Positions 42,814-51,935 of a stretch of DNA of 64,000 nt are shown piece after piece. Source of the stretch: UBA1181 sp045639525 (GTDB taxonomy: Bacteria > Bacteroidota > Bacteroidia > Bacteroidales > Paludibacteraceae); NCBI GenBank assembly GCA_045639525.1, contig JAZUDI010000012.1:1-64000 (forward strand), read 5' to 3'. Position 1 is the first letter of the stretch. Each line of letters opens with the position of its first letter. The position numbers and the translations under genes are program-made. Under the pieces are notes generated by a model that was given only the letters and a program-made list of their open reading frames with translations, was not told the DNA's origin and ran no database searches.

Positions 42814-43458
42814 TTACTCTTTAAATCTCAAACATTTCGCAGGAACTCCTGCCATAACAGCTTTATCCGGAACATCTTTTATTACGACAGCACCTGCTCC
42901 AATAAGGCAATCTTCCCCTAGCTCATGAACTCCAGTCATTATCGTAGAACTAATTCCACAATATGTATATTTGCCAGCATGAACAGAAGCTCCGAAATTG
43001 ACACCAAAAGAAAGGAATACGCCTTCATCCAGGATTGAATGATGAGAAACTACTGAGTTGACGCTCATCATAACATAATCTTTGATAGTTACCCAAGGCA
43101 TAATAACTGTTTTGGGAAGTATATAAACACCATTCTCTCCAATTGTAACACCAGGAGAAATAAATACAGATGGATGAATAAAATTTGGAGTCTTCAACCC
43201 ATATTCTTTTGCCATCAATAAAAATTTAACTCGCAATCTATTATTACCCAAAGGACAATACACAGCCTCTACATCGTAGTTCTTCTTTAGAAATTCCATA
43301 GTAGAGGAGACACCTCCAAGAACAGGTACGCCTCTAACATTCGTTCCCATAAATTTAGGATCATCATCCAAAAAACCAACTATCTCAATACCGGCTTCTT
43401 GCAAATATGCAAGATATACCTCGCCATAAGTACCTGCGCCAATTATAACACTTTTCAT
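42814..43458 (-). CDS. pglD: PglD/NeuD-like sugar N- or O-acetyltransferase
   Basis: 214 residues. A small Rossmann-type N-terminal domain (VIIGAGTYGEVYLAYL, EIVGFLDDDP) is joined to a left-handed beta-helix of hexapeptide repeats (FISPGVTIGENGVYILPKTV through ECLIGAGAVVIKDVPDKAV-type turns). The histidine pair SHHSILDEG holds the predicted catalytic base. PglD acetylates the 4-amino group of UDP-sugars using acetyl-CoA. It lies between PglC- and PglE-like genes with short gaps (11 and 35 bp). Confidence 0.85.
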   Translation of the reverse strand: MKSVIIGAGTYGEVYLAYLQEAGIEIVGFLDDDPKFMGTNVRGVPVLGGVSSTMEFLKKNYDVEAVYCPLGNNRLRVKFLLMAKEYGLKTPNFIHPSVFISPGVTIGENGVYILPKTVIMPWVTIKDYVMMSVNSVVSHHSILDEGVFLSFGVNFGASVHAGKYTYCGISSTIMTGVHELGEDCLIGAGAVVIKDVPDKAVMAGVPAKCLRFKE

Positions 43459-43469
43459 ATAAATAAATT

Positions 43470-44078
43470 TTAGTTGGTTCCATCAAAAGGATACATTGTT
43501 GCCGCATCCTTATTATTAATATCAGACCTAGAAAAAACCTTTTTTATTGTTATCAAGATAACCTTTATATCAGTCCACAGCGAACAATGATCCACATACC
43601 AAACATCTAGTTTGAACTTCTCTGTCCAGCTGATGGCATTTCTTCCGTGGCACTGCGCCCAGCCTGAAATACCTGGTCTCACCTCATGCCTACGAGCCTG
43701 CTCAGGGGAGTATAGTGGCAGGTATTGTACCAAAAGCGGACGAGGCCCGATTAAAGCCATATCGCCTTTTAACACATTAATCAGCTGAGGCAATTCGTCA
43801 ATACTTGTAGAGCGAATGAACCTACCTACAGGAGTCAAGCGGACTTCATTGGGAAGCAGATTTCCCTCTGCATCCCGTTCATCCGTCATGGTTTTGAACT
43901 TGATGATTTTAAAAATCTTTCCATCTTTACCAGGGCGCTCTTGGAAGAAGAAGGCACCTGCCCCTTTGTTGGCAAAATGTAGCCAAATCGTAATGACCAC
44001 CAAGAACCAGCCGATGCATAAAAGGGCTGTTAAGGCGATGGTAAAATCGATAAGGCGTTTAAAGAAGTTTTTGTACAT
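43470..44078 (-). CDS. pglC: PglC-like initiating phosphoglycosyltransferase
   Basis: 202 residues. One N-terminal hydrophobic hairpin (FTIALTALLCIGWFLVVITIW), then the monotopic PGT signature: FFFQERPGKDGKIFKIIKFKTM, the catalytic Asp-Glu of STSIDELPQL, and LIGPRPLLVQYLPLYS. It transfers a sugar phosphate to undecaprenyl phosphate at the inner membrane and starts glycan assembly. It is 6 bp downstream of a GT4 gene. Gene order GT4-PglC-PglD-PglE is that of diNAcBac-type loci. Confidence 0.88.
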   Translation of the reverse strand: MYKNFFKRLIDFTIALTALLCIGWFLVVITIWLHFANKGAGAFFFQERPGKDGKIFKIIKFKTMTDERDAEGNLLPNEVRLTPVGRFIRSTSIDELPQLINVLKGDMALIGPRPLLVQYLPLYSPEQARRHEVRPGISGWAQCHGRNAISWTEKFKLDVWYVDHCSLWTDIKVILITIKKVFSRSDINNKDAATMYPFDGTN

Positions 44079-44083
44079 AATCT

Positions 44084-45199
44084 TTAATCTATATTTTTCA
44101 ATTCACCCACCGCATCTAAGTAGGCTTTCACCACAATATTTCTGTCAAATTCACGCTCCACCTTTCTACGGGCAGCCTCACCCATCTCTCGTTTCTCCTC
44201 GTATGATAAATCTAGATATTGCTGCACTTTCGCAATCAAATCTGCGGCGTCTTGTTGTTTCACCACAATTCCATTCACGCCATGATCCACAATCTCTTTA
44301 CATCCTGGACGATCGGTTGTGATAATTGCGCGACCAGCTGCACAATACTCCAAAAGCACATTGCTCATACCCTCTGGATAGAAGGTTGGGTGAATACCAC
44401 AATGGATGTTTGCGTTAAAAGGGCGAACATCGGATTGCTTTCCATGATAAATAATCACACCCTTTTCATGCAATGCTTTCAGTCGGATCTCGTAATCTCC
44501 TTCGCAACCGCCTACCACATGCCATTCGGTTTTCTTTTCGTTACCGAAGAAGTGTTCCGCAGCGGCTAGGTACTCTTCGATACCCTTCTCTTTACGGATG
44601 CGGCTTACAAAAATGAATTTTGTTGGTTCTGTTTCCGCAGGGAATGGTTGCTGTTGATGATACGATAAGTTCACGCCAGAACCTGGAATTAGCATGGTCT
44701 TGCCAAGCACCATCTTGTGACTGATGCAAAATTGACGGTTCGTATCATTTTGAAAGAATGTCAAATGGGTCTTTCGCAGACCAAGTTTATACAAGAAGAT
44801 GGTAAGTTTTTGCATCAAGCCAGGATACTCCACAGCCGCTCCCAAACCTGTTATATTGGCCAACTGTGGCACTCCACATAATGCACAAGCCATTCCACCA
44901 TATAGATTGGGTTTAATCGTATATGATAGTACCACCAATGGCTTTACTTGCTTGACTAGTTTGCGATATTGAAGCATCAAATTAAAATCCGCCAAAGGAT
45001 TCGTGCCTTGACGATTGAACTTCGTATCAATAATCTTGCAACCAATGTTTTCAAACCATGAAGCCTTTTGAGCATCGTCGCCTACAGGACATGAGATAAT
45101 CACCTCGTATCCATTGTCTCGAAAGGCTTGGAAGACTTCTTTGCGGAAGCTATGGAGGCCTACGAAACTATTGGAGAGGACTAATATTTTGTCATTCAT
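44084..45199 (-). CDS. GT4 glycosyltransferase (PglA-like)
   Basis: 371 residues, GT-B fold. The N-terminal domain starts KILVLSNSFVGLHSFRKEV; the donor-binding half has FIFVSRIRKEKGIEEYLAAA near residue 205 and the EX7E motif in YPEGMSNVLLEYCAAGRAII near 290. It would add the second sugar to the lipid-linked primer made by the PglC-like enzyme (6 bp downstream). First gene of the operon; no perfect promoter motif is visible in the 150-bp upstream gap. Confidence 0.87.
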   Translation of the reverse strand: MNDKILVLSNSFVGLHSFRKEVFQAFRDNGYEVIISCPVGDDAQKASWFENIGCKIIDTKFNRQGTNPLADFNLMLQYRKLVKQVKPLVVLSYTIKPNLYGGMACALCGVPQLANITGLGAAVEYPGLMQKLTIFLYKLGLRKTHLTFFQNDTNRQFCISHKMVLGKTMLIPGSGVNLSYHQQQPFPAETEPTKFIFVSRIRKEKGIEEYLAAAEHFFGNEKKTEWHVVGGCEGDYEIRLKALHEKGVIIYHGKQSDVRPFNANIHCGIHPTFYPEGMSNVLLEYCAAGRAIITTDRPGCKEIVDHGVNGIVVKQQDAADLIAKVQQYLDLSYEEKREMGEAARRKVEREFDRNIVVKAYLDAVGELKNID

Positions 45200-45351
45200 A
45201 AGAAATTATTTTGCATTTTGCTGTACAAATATCTGCCCTACCATCCGTCAGACTTAACAAATTTACCATAATTACTATAATACTACCACTCATCTCCACA
45301 AGATTACATAATGCATTCTCTATTTATCATTTATTTTAGGGAATCACACCT

Positions 45352-46620
45352 TTATTTCTCCAACGACTCCGCATCCATTAGAAAATCTCTCAAACTCATA
45401 GTTACAATGCCATTCTCATTGCGATGCACCAATTGGTCTTCACCCACTATGACAATTTTCTTGAAGGAATCATCAACTTTTGTAAGAGAAAGTTGCTCTT
45501 GGATAATTTTGTCCTTCGATGGCATACGATAAGCAGACTGGATATAATAGCGTTTAGAACCTTGATTACATACAAAATCTATCTCAAGTTGCACCTTATG
45601 GCGGTTGCCTTTATCATCTTTCATCTCAGCAACCACAACGCCCACATCAACATTGTATCCTCGATAGATGAGTTCATTATAGATAAGATTCTCCATCAGA
45701 TGAGTACCTTCGGTCTGGCGAAAATTAAGACGCGCATTTCGCAGTCCTAAATCCGTGAAGTAATATTTCTGAGGAGTGTCGATATAGCGACGTCCCTTGA
45801 CATCATAACGTTGGGAACGAGATACAAGGAATGAATCGCAAAAATATTCAAGCCATTTAGCTACAGTGTCGTTGCTGATTTTAGCATTCTTGACGGACAC
45901 AAACGTATTGGCAATTTTAGAAGGATTGGTCAAGCCTCCTATATCCGACGCTACTATGTCAAGAAGCTCACCCAATTCCAATTCGTTCCGCACATTGTAT
46001 CGCTCCACAATATCAGCAATATAGGTTTTTCTAAAAAGTCCCTTAAGATAGTCAGATTTCTGTCTCTCCGTCTTATATGAGAGAACCTGCGGCAAACCGC
46101 CATAGGTCATGTATTCATCAAGGCCCAACTCGTAACCGCCCTCATATACGGACATAAATTCGCCAAATGAAAGAGGAAGCATTTTTATTTCATCACCGCG
46201 TCCACGAAACTCTGTGACAACATCTTTGGAAAGGAATTTTGCATTTGAACCTGTAACATACACATCTACATTGTCCTTGTCAAGGAAAGAGTTGAGCACA
46301 TCCTCAAACTCTGAAACCATTTGTACTTCGTCAAGCAGAACATAATACTTATCTTCATCTTTGATACGACTGTATATATACTCCAACAGGGCATCTGGAT
46401 TACGGAGATTCTTGTTCAGACGATCTTCCAAATTGATTTTTATGATGTTTGCGTCATTTATACCTTGTTCCTTCAGCCAATCTGCAAAGAGTCGGAACAG
46501 AAGATATGATTTGCCCGAACGTCGAATGCCAGTGATGATTTTAATTAAACCATTGTCTCGGCTGTCAATCAATCTATTAAGGTATATTTTTCTTTCTATC
46601 TTCATATTACTATTAGACAT
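45352..46620 (-). CDS. AAA_14/DUF4143 ATP-binding protein
   Basis: 422 residues. N-terminal P-loop ITGIRRSGKSYL (~29-40), Walker B YVLLDEVQMV, sensor VYVTGSNAKFLS, and a DUF4143 domain in the C-terminal half with YFTDLGLRNA and a PD-(D/E)xK-like VQLEIDFVC. These ATPases are common in gut Bacteroidota and are sometimes called archaeal-type ATPases; their role is unclear. A 16-bp AGGTGGA-AA-TCCACCT near-palindrome lies at 46623-46638 just upstream of the ATG, and TATCTTCG (46651-46658) may be the -7 element. Confidence 0.83.
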   Translation of the reverse strand: MSNSNMKIERKIYLNRLIDSRDNGLIKIITGIRRSGKSYLLFRLFADWLKEQGINDANIIKINLEDRLNKNLRNPDALLEYIYSRIKDEDKYYVLLDEVQMVSEFEDVLNSFLDKDNVDVYVTGSNAKFLSKDVVTEFRGRGDEIKMLPLSFGEFMSVYEGGYELGLDEYMTYGGLPQVLSYKTERQKSDYLKGLFRKTYIADIVERYNVRNELELGELLDIVASDIGGLTNPSKIANTFVSVKNAKISNDTVAKWLEYFCDSFLVSRSQRYDVKGRRYIDTPQKYYFTDLGLRNARLNFRQTEGTHLMENLIYNELIYRGYNVDVGVVVAEMKDDKGNRHKVQLEIDFVCNQGSKRYYIQSAYRMPSKDKIIQEQLSLTKVDDSFKKIVIVGEDQLVHRNENGIVTMSLRDFLMDAESLEK

Positions 46621-47194
46621 TAAGGTGGAAATCCACCTGAATTTCGACTACGAAGATAATAAATTCTCTTTACACGCACTCATTTTTCCTCAACGGGTTG
46701 CTCAAAATTCCTTCCACCTCACATTAAATCGACATCTCCTTCCCTTCTCCGCTCTCCCATCCTTTCTTTATTCTCAAAAAAGAAAATCCTCTTCCTTTTT
46801 CAAAATATTGGAGATTGGGATTTTTAAGGAAGTCGATGCGACAGGAAAAACCAATCGACATTGACAACCATGAAGAGTTTTTTTGACATTAATATATATA
46901 TTAAATGCAAAAGGCAGGAGTGTATCGAGGTTAAGATACACTCATTGTCTTAAGTTTTTTCTATTTGTTAGTGGATACCCAATTAATGTCTTGAACGTAA
47001 AGGTCGGTGGTGCAGACGCCAGCCGACACAATAGGTGAAGCTGCCGACATCCAGATCCCCAAGACCCCTTACACCGAGTGGGATGGTAGTAAAGCCCATA
47101 CTGACAAGGACATCCTCAACCTCTAGTTCGTCATTGGAGCTCTATTCGTGTTATTCGTGAAATTCGTGTTCAAACTTAAATCCCGTATTCGCCT
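46621..47194. other. 574-bp gap with hairpins, a 9-mer repeat and a possible gene relic
   Basis: No convincing gene. Seen: a near-palindrome at 46623-46638 and possible -7 at 46651-46658 for the ATPase gene; an inverted repeat GAGTGTATC/GATACACTC (46918-46926, 46935-46943); a 41-codon open stretch (47001-47126, forward) reading TPYTEWDGSKAHTDKDILNL before a TAG, which looks like the tail of a lost gene; and three imperfect 9-mers of the type TATTCGTGT (47143-47169) before the amidase gene. Confidence 0.5.
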
Positions 47195-47593
47195 ATGAGA
47201 ACGATAACCGAGATCATCATCCACTGTTCTGCCACCATCGAAGGCAAAGACTTCACCGTGAAGGACATCGACCGCTGGCACAAACAACGAGGTTTCAAGA
47301 TGGTAGGCTACCACTACGTCATCCGCCTTGACGGAACCATCGAGCAAGACCGTCCACTAGAGATGATAGGAGCCCACTGTACCGGTCATAATGCCCACTC
47401 AATAGGCATCTGCTATATCGGAGGACTCGACCCATCCGGCAGACCTAAGGACACCCGAACCCAAACTCAGAAGGACGTCCTCTGGAGCCTTGCCAAGAGC
47501 CTGCAGAAGCAAATCCCTCAGGCAACTCTTCACGGACATAATGAGTTCGCCAACAAAGCGTGTCCTTGCTTCAGGGTGCCTGATCAACTATAA
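47195..47593 (+). CDS. Phage-type N-acetylmuramoyl-L-alanine amidase
   Basis: 132 residues, the T7-lysozyme-like amidase_2 fold with zinc ligands in EIIIHCSAT and the late HGHNEFANKACPCF; GYHYVIRLDGTI is the usual core. No signal peptide. Such small amidases recur at the edges of capsule loci and mobile regions in Bacteroides relatives. It is alone on the forward strand between minus-strand genes and has its own terminator. It ends at VPDQL, a few residues shorter than many relatives. Confidence 0.88.
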   Translation: MRTITEIIIHCSATIEGKDFTVKDIDRWHKQRGFKMVGYHYVIRLDGTIEQDRPLEMIGAHCTGHNAHSIGICYIGGLDPSGRPKDTRTQTQKDVLWSLAKSLQKQIPQATLHGHNEFANKACPCFRVPDQL

Positions 47594-47603
47594 AAAGTAA
47601 ACT

Positions 47604-47638
47604 CCACACGCCTTTCTAAGTTTTGACGTGTGGTTTTT
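47604..47638 (+). terminator. Terminator of the amidase gene
   Basis: CCACACG (47604-47610) pairs with CGTGTGG (47627-47633), followed by TTTTT. It lies between the convergent amidase and cyclase genes. Confidence 0.8.
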
Positions 47639-47676
47639 ATTCTTATTCAACATTTTTATAGCACATATTGTGTACA

Positions 47677-48810
47677 TTATTGAATGACAAAGTTGTTATC
47701 TTCATCTTTAATAAAATGAGCTGTAAACTTTTCTCCGTCCTTTGTAATTGCAGCCACCTCTTCAAACGAAAGTGAAGTTGTGCCAAGAAGATGTTGATAA
47801 GGAATATTATTAACCACAATATCACCAGAACCTCCAGCAGAGCACATTCTAGTTGCCCATACACATGCATCACCAATCGCGTATAGATTACCATTCTTTT
47901 CAGAATAGCTTACTCTCCCTGTATCTAATCCTATTGAAAGCCCAATTGGGTCCGAAGGTACTTTTCGGATTTTTGAAACCCATTCAGAAATAATTGAAAA
48001 AGCTACTTCCCTTATTTTGCGACATACGGTAATCGCACTTTCGTAATAATCTAGTCCAAATTTTTCGCTTACATATCTATTGAAGTAACAGATAAAACCA
48101 TCGCCAGTAAAACGATCAAAGATGCCGTACTCCTCCTTGATTATTTTCTGGGCTTGCTCTGATAATTTCAAAATGTAATGTTCATATAAATCTGGTGAAG
48201 GACTATATGTCATCAAATCTTGAGAGTGTCGTATATCTGCCACTATCACTATTGAATCTGAGTCACTCATTGTTTTTAAAAAAGACTCATTTACAATCTC
48301 TAGAACTCTATAATTAATATGCCCATTCCATTTTATGTAATCGGTATGTAAAGTGACTTCCATATTACTCATACTTAATGATGGATACTTTTCTAAATTA
48401 AGTTTCCTCAATAAGTATATCAGTTTACGCATATAAAATAATTGAAAGATGGCATTAGTTAATCCCAAGTCATTTTTCTCATGAAAGAAAGGAAACACAT
48501 CTTCATTTTTAGACCATGCCTCCAAAGCGATTATTATGCTTTCATCTGAATTATCGCCCTCTACAAAGCCATTTTCAACTTGTCCACTATGAGAACTTAT
48601 GCCAGCTTTATATATATTAGAATCGATTTCATATGTGTCTTTCATGAATGAAACCAGTGTGGCAGCTGATTTTTTTATTTGGGTTCTGTAAGAGATATGA
48701 CCATCAGAAAAATAATACCGTTGCCATTCAACAACAAACCCCATTATTAGTAAGGCGAGATTAGTATATTTGTCGTTAAGGGCTTTTTTACTTATTTTTT
48801 GCTTCGACAT
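47677..48810 (-). CDS. Second nucleotide cyclase of the Pycsar-like operon, with N-terminal extension
   Basis: 377 residues from MSKQKISKK (ATG 48810, 4 bp after the effector stop). Residues 1-180 form a helical extension with no motif known to me. Residues ~185-360 are a class III cyclase domain: IVIVADIRHSQDL (metal Asp 192), FDRFTGDGFICYF (second metal Asp 237), IGLSIGLDTGRV, and YAIGDACVWATRM, the substrate/transition-state segment. Both metal aspartates are kept, so it may be active. The substrate base cannot be told. Standard Pycsar has one cyclase, so this gene is the unusual part. It could be a regulator of the first cyclase. Confidence 0.75.
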   Translation of the reverse strand: MSKQKISKKALNDKYTNLALLIMGFVVEWQRYYFSDGHISYRTQIKKSAATLVSFMKDTYEIDSNIYKAGISSHSGQVENGFVEGDNSDESIIIALEAWSKNEDVFPFFHEKNDLGLTNAIFQLFYMRKLIYLLRKLNLEKYPSLSMSNMEVTLHTDYIKWNGHINYRVLEIVNESFLKTMSDSDSIVIVADIRHSQDLMTYSPSPDLYEHYILKLSEQAQKIIKEEYGIFDRFTGDGFICYFNRYVSEKFGLDYYESAITVCRKIREVAFSIISEWVSKIRKVPSDPIGLSIGLDTGRVSYSEKNGNLYAIGDACVWATRMCSAGGSGDIVVNNIPYQHLLGTTSLSFEEVAAITKDGEKFTAHFIKDEDNNFVIQ

Positions 48811-48814
48811 TATA

Positions 48815-49417
48815 TTAAGAAATTGATGCGTGATACATAAATACAACGGAAACAAATATAATCAAGATTACAAGTGTCCATTTAAGGGCCACCAATCCTT
48901 TATTATAGTGATAAAATTTCTCATCACATCGATTGGCATTAATATACACTTGAGACAATAAGTCGTGCATTTCATCAGTTTCCGTTTCTGACTCAACCTT
49001 CTTTTGGAATGCGAGATAATCTTGGAATTCTTTCTTATCTGCTATACACTGAAAATGAATGAGAGAGTCTTTATCACGAACGTTTTTATCTTTGGTTTGA
49101 TCAGCACCAGTCTTTGCCTCTAGTACTTTGAATAGATGAAATAGACTATTCGCGAATGCCACAATTAACGATAGTAAGAACAATATTACCATACATCCCC
49201 AAAAACAAAATTCCTTATCTCCATCAAGGAACAACGTGTCCGAAAGGATATTTGTTACGGCATCGAAAACAAAATCGGTAGAACAAACTATGGTTAACAC
49301 CATTGCCTGGACCGCTAAAATTATAGAAGTCTTTGTATCGCAAACCTCTACCCAATGGATGATACGATCCATTCTAGAAATCAGTTCTTCTTTCTTTAAA
49401 TACATATTGTCATTCAT
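48815..49417 (-). CDS. pycTM: PycTM-like transmembrane effector
   Basis: 200 residues from ATG 49417, 1 nt after the PycC-like stop (TAAAATG). Two N-terminal membrane helices (SIILAVQAMVLTIVC, ~31-45; WGCMVILFLLSLIVAFANSLF, ~73-93), a charged cytoplasmic helical part, and a last helix WTLVILIIFVSVVFMY (~178-195). The motif VEWxxxxDTKTS-type start (HWVEVCDTKTSIIL) and the NANRCDEKFYHYNKGL stretch before the last helix fit the Pycsar effector family (DUF5706). On cyclic-pyrimidine binding such proteins disrupt the inner membrane and stop phage growth. Confidence 0.75.
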   Translation of the reverse strand: MNDNMYLKKEELISRMDRIIHWVEVCDTKTSIILAVQAMVLTIVCSTDFVFDAVTNILSDTLFLDGDKEFCFWGCMVILFLLSLIVAFANSLFHLFKVLEAKTGADQTKDKNVRDKDSLIHFQCIADKKEFQDYLAFQKKVESETETDEMHDLLSQVYINANRCDEKFYHYNKGLVALKWTLVILIIFVSVVFMYHASIS

Positions 49418-49418
49418 T

Positions 49419-50168
49419 TTAGTCAATTGTTATGATACATGATGACACAAATACATCTTCATACCCACTGTCATACTTCATGATTTTCTTTGTCCAAACA
49501 CTGACCTTAATATTCTGCACCCCTAAAAATGTTTGGTTACTTTGAGTATATGTTAGGAGGTTTTCATCAAGTTTTGAATATACAGCATTAGAAATGCCAA
49601 CATTATATGGGGAATTACATAAATCGCTGATTTTGGTTGACTTATTAACAGCATTCCCTATCCATATTAGATCTTTATTATCATTACTACCACCTAACCC
49701 CACTTTCGTGGCAATTACATCTCCGCAGTCTACGCCTATACCGAAATCTATATCAGTATATCGAGACAAATTTACATTGACAATATCAGTGATAGCATAT
49801 CTCATTCTGAAAGCAACTCTTACGGCTTTACGGACTGTATCAACGTCATTGCCATAAAAGAATACTAGCAAACTATCACCATTGAAACTTCTTATTTCAC
49901 CTCCCATTGAACTAGCAACCTTCACTATAGCATGATAGTAAGTCATATGTATCTTTGCTACCACATTTCTATTATGAATGTTGAGAACGTGAGTCGAGCC
50001 TCTCATATCGATGTATAATACAGTCACCGGAAGCTTTACTCCTGTACACCCGAAAGTCAACCCGGGATGTATTGTGTCGATGGATGGGACAAACGATATA
50101 TCCTTAATCGTAAAAGCAGTATCCTGTATCTCCTTCGCTTTTGATTTAATATTTTCTTTTAATGACAT
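49419..50168 (-). CDS. pycC: PycC-like class III nucleotide cyclase
   Basis: 249 residues, mostly one cyclase domain. TVLYIDMRGST carries metal Asp 54, RSFNGDSLLVFFYG the second metal Asp 98, IDFGIGVDCGDVIATKVG the next strand pair, and DLIWIGNAVNKSTKISDL the substrate-facing segment. The IDMRGS and NGDSLLVFF forms match pyrimidine cyclases of Pycsar rather than housekeeping adenylate cyclases, and there is no membrane or sensor domain. First gene of the three-gene operon; the effector starts 1 nt after its stop. The base made (cCMP or cUMP) cannot be decided by eye. Confidence 0.78.
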   Translation of the reverse strand: MSLKENIKSKAKEIQDTAFTIKDISFVPSIDTIHPGLTFGCTGVKLPVTVLYIDMRGSTHVLNIHNRNVVAKIHMTYYHAIVKVASSMGGEIRSFNGDSLLVFFYGNDVDTVRKAVRVAFRMRYAITDIVNVNLSRYTDIDFGIGVDCGDVIATKVGLGGSNDNKDLIWIGNAVNKSTKISDLCNSPYNVGISNAVYSKLDENLLTYTQSNQTFLGVQNIKVSVWTKKIMKYDSGYEDVFVSSCIITID

Positions 50169-50229
50169 ATGAAAAAATTATAAGTTCCTTTTGTTCCACC
50201 TGTCCGTATCGCACGGAATACTAACGTAC

Positions 50230-50248
50230 CACTTGTGCAAGTGAATGT
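50230..50248. repeat. Copy 1 of a 19-bp repeat, CACTTGTGCARGTGAATRT
   Basis: CACTTGTGCAAGTGAATGT; it includes an inner inverted repeat CACTTG/CAAGTG. A second copy differing at two positions is at 52702-52720. It is 62 bp upstream of the PycC-like ATG. Confidence 0.6.
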
Positions 50249-50256
50249 AATAAATG

Positions 50257-51728
50257 TTAACCTTCAAACAATTCCTCTAGCGTAATGACCTGTTGAAAGT
50301 CGCCACTATATTCATTATACTTTAGACCTTCGGTCGTTACCAGTGTTGCATGTACTACGGTATGCGATGGGAGTTCCTTTTCCAAGAGGTTTTGCCTATG
50401 AACCAGAATCTTATGATAAGCCACTGTTACGCTGTAGTCTTCATTGTAGAATTTCATCTCGCACATATTCACAATATGGTCACCACGTATCAGTAGTAGG
50501 TCTATCTGTGTTCCGGCAGTCACATCATCACCTCTTTGACTCCATGCACTCAATTCCGTCTGCACGCCACTTATGCCCAAAGCTTTCTTAATCTGCGCCC
50601 AATGATACCAGCACACTTCCTCAAAGGCTATACCTCGCCAACTTACCACAGCCTGACTAGGATCTCCCTGCCAGAAGTCCGTAACAAGCCTCTGCTGTCC
50701 CTTCACCAAGTGCAGCCAGAACCAGCAGAATGGATCCACAAGCTTATAATGCACCTCCGTCTCCTTCATTCCGAACGGAACATACTTCACGACAAAATCA
50801 CTGGCAATCAATGCCTTAAGCATATTCGTAAATGCCTGATTACTTTCGAGTCCAGTCTGTTCTATCAATTGCTGACGCGTCCATCCTGCGTGACGTTTAT
50901 ACATCACCTCTATGATCTTCTTCATCTCAGTAGGCCTACTGAATACCGATGCAAAGAGTCGGTCGTATTCATTCTCAAGTCGTGGCTTCACACCGAAGAA
51001 CAGTTCGTTGACCATCTGGTTCAGGTCATCCCACGGCTCATGTAGTTCATATAATATGGAATGCCACCCAACACCATGTAACTCTGAACAATATCGTAAC
51101 GCGACATCTTCACTCCTCGACTCTTGTAGAACTGTTCGCACTCCTTCAGTGTAAACGGACTCAGTTTTATCTCTTTTGTCACTCGACCATACATGCCACC
51201 ATGGCTATTGATAAAGTTGTCCTGAATCCAACTCGTTGCACTACCGCACACTACCACCATCACATTGTGGCGATGGCATGCCCAGTTGTTCCAGAAACCC
51301 TCAAAGGCTGTCACGAATCCCGAGCGTGGCGTGTCCATCCAAGGTAATTCGTCCAGGAATATAACAATCCTCTGACCCTGATCCTTCTGTTCTATCAGTT
51401 GCGAAAGCATCAGGAAAGCCTCAATCCATGAAGTGGGCTGATGAGATTTGCGCATACCATACTGCTGCAATGAAGCATAGAACTGCTTCAGTTGTAACTT
51501 CATCTGGTTAACTCTAGGCTTCTGCTTTTCCTCTGTATCACACTTATGTTCCCTCTCTATAGGGGACAGACCTGCATGACGGAAAGTGATTCGACCTGCA
51601 AGCGACTCATCAATCAAGAAAGTTTTACCCACACGCCTTCTGCCATATACAGACACAAGCTCAGCTTTGCCACTGTTATACAGTTCATTGAACTCACTTA
51701 TTCCTTTTTCGCGACCTATTATTGCCAT
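50257..51728 (-). pseudogene. Frameshifted AAA ATPase (DUF234-type)
   Basis: Two overlapping frames together make one ~490-residue ATPase. The first (ATG 51728 to stop 51021) has GRRRVGKTFLID, IVIFLDELPWMD, VVVCGSATSWIQ and ends GGIPYYMNYMSRGMT. The second continues from about 51030 with LNQMVNELFFGVKP and holds the winged helix (GWTRQQLIEQTGL) and a C-terminal nuclease-like domain (IDLLLIRGDHIVNMCEMKF). A one-base change near 51028-51036 breaks the frame. If it is a sequencing error, the gene is intact and like those common in Bacteroidota. Confidence 0.82.
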
Positions 51729-51935
51729 ACAAAAATATTGCCTTATTTAGCCACTATTTACATGACAATTAAAATCATGGCTGATTATAACACCTATTTC
51801 TACCTACAAAATTACTCTTTCCTTTCCGACTAGCCAAGAAAAACCGTCCCACAAATCGTTAGTCACCACTCTTTTAGCGAATAACAAAGCAGAATCGGGC
51901 TCATAGACTCCAGTGTACTTCATGTTGTCCGGCAT

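Noticed and set aside
46361..46864. Forward-strand ORF of 167 codons
   Set aside because: It overlaps the start of the DUF4143 ATPase antisense and runs into AT-rich noncoding sequence; composition is not protein-like.
47677..50168. CBASS system
   Set aside because: The cyclases have the class III (Asp metal pair) fold, not the CD-NTase GS-DxD motif, and there is no Cap2/Cap3 ancillary gene.
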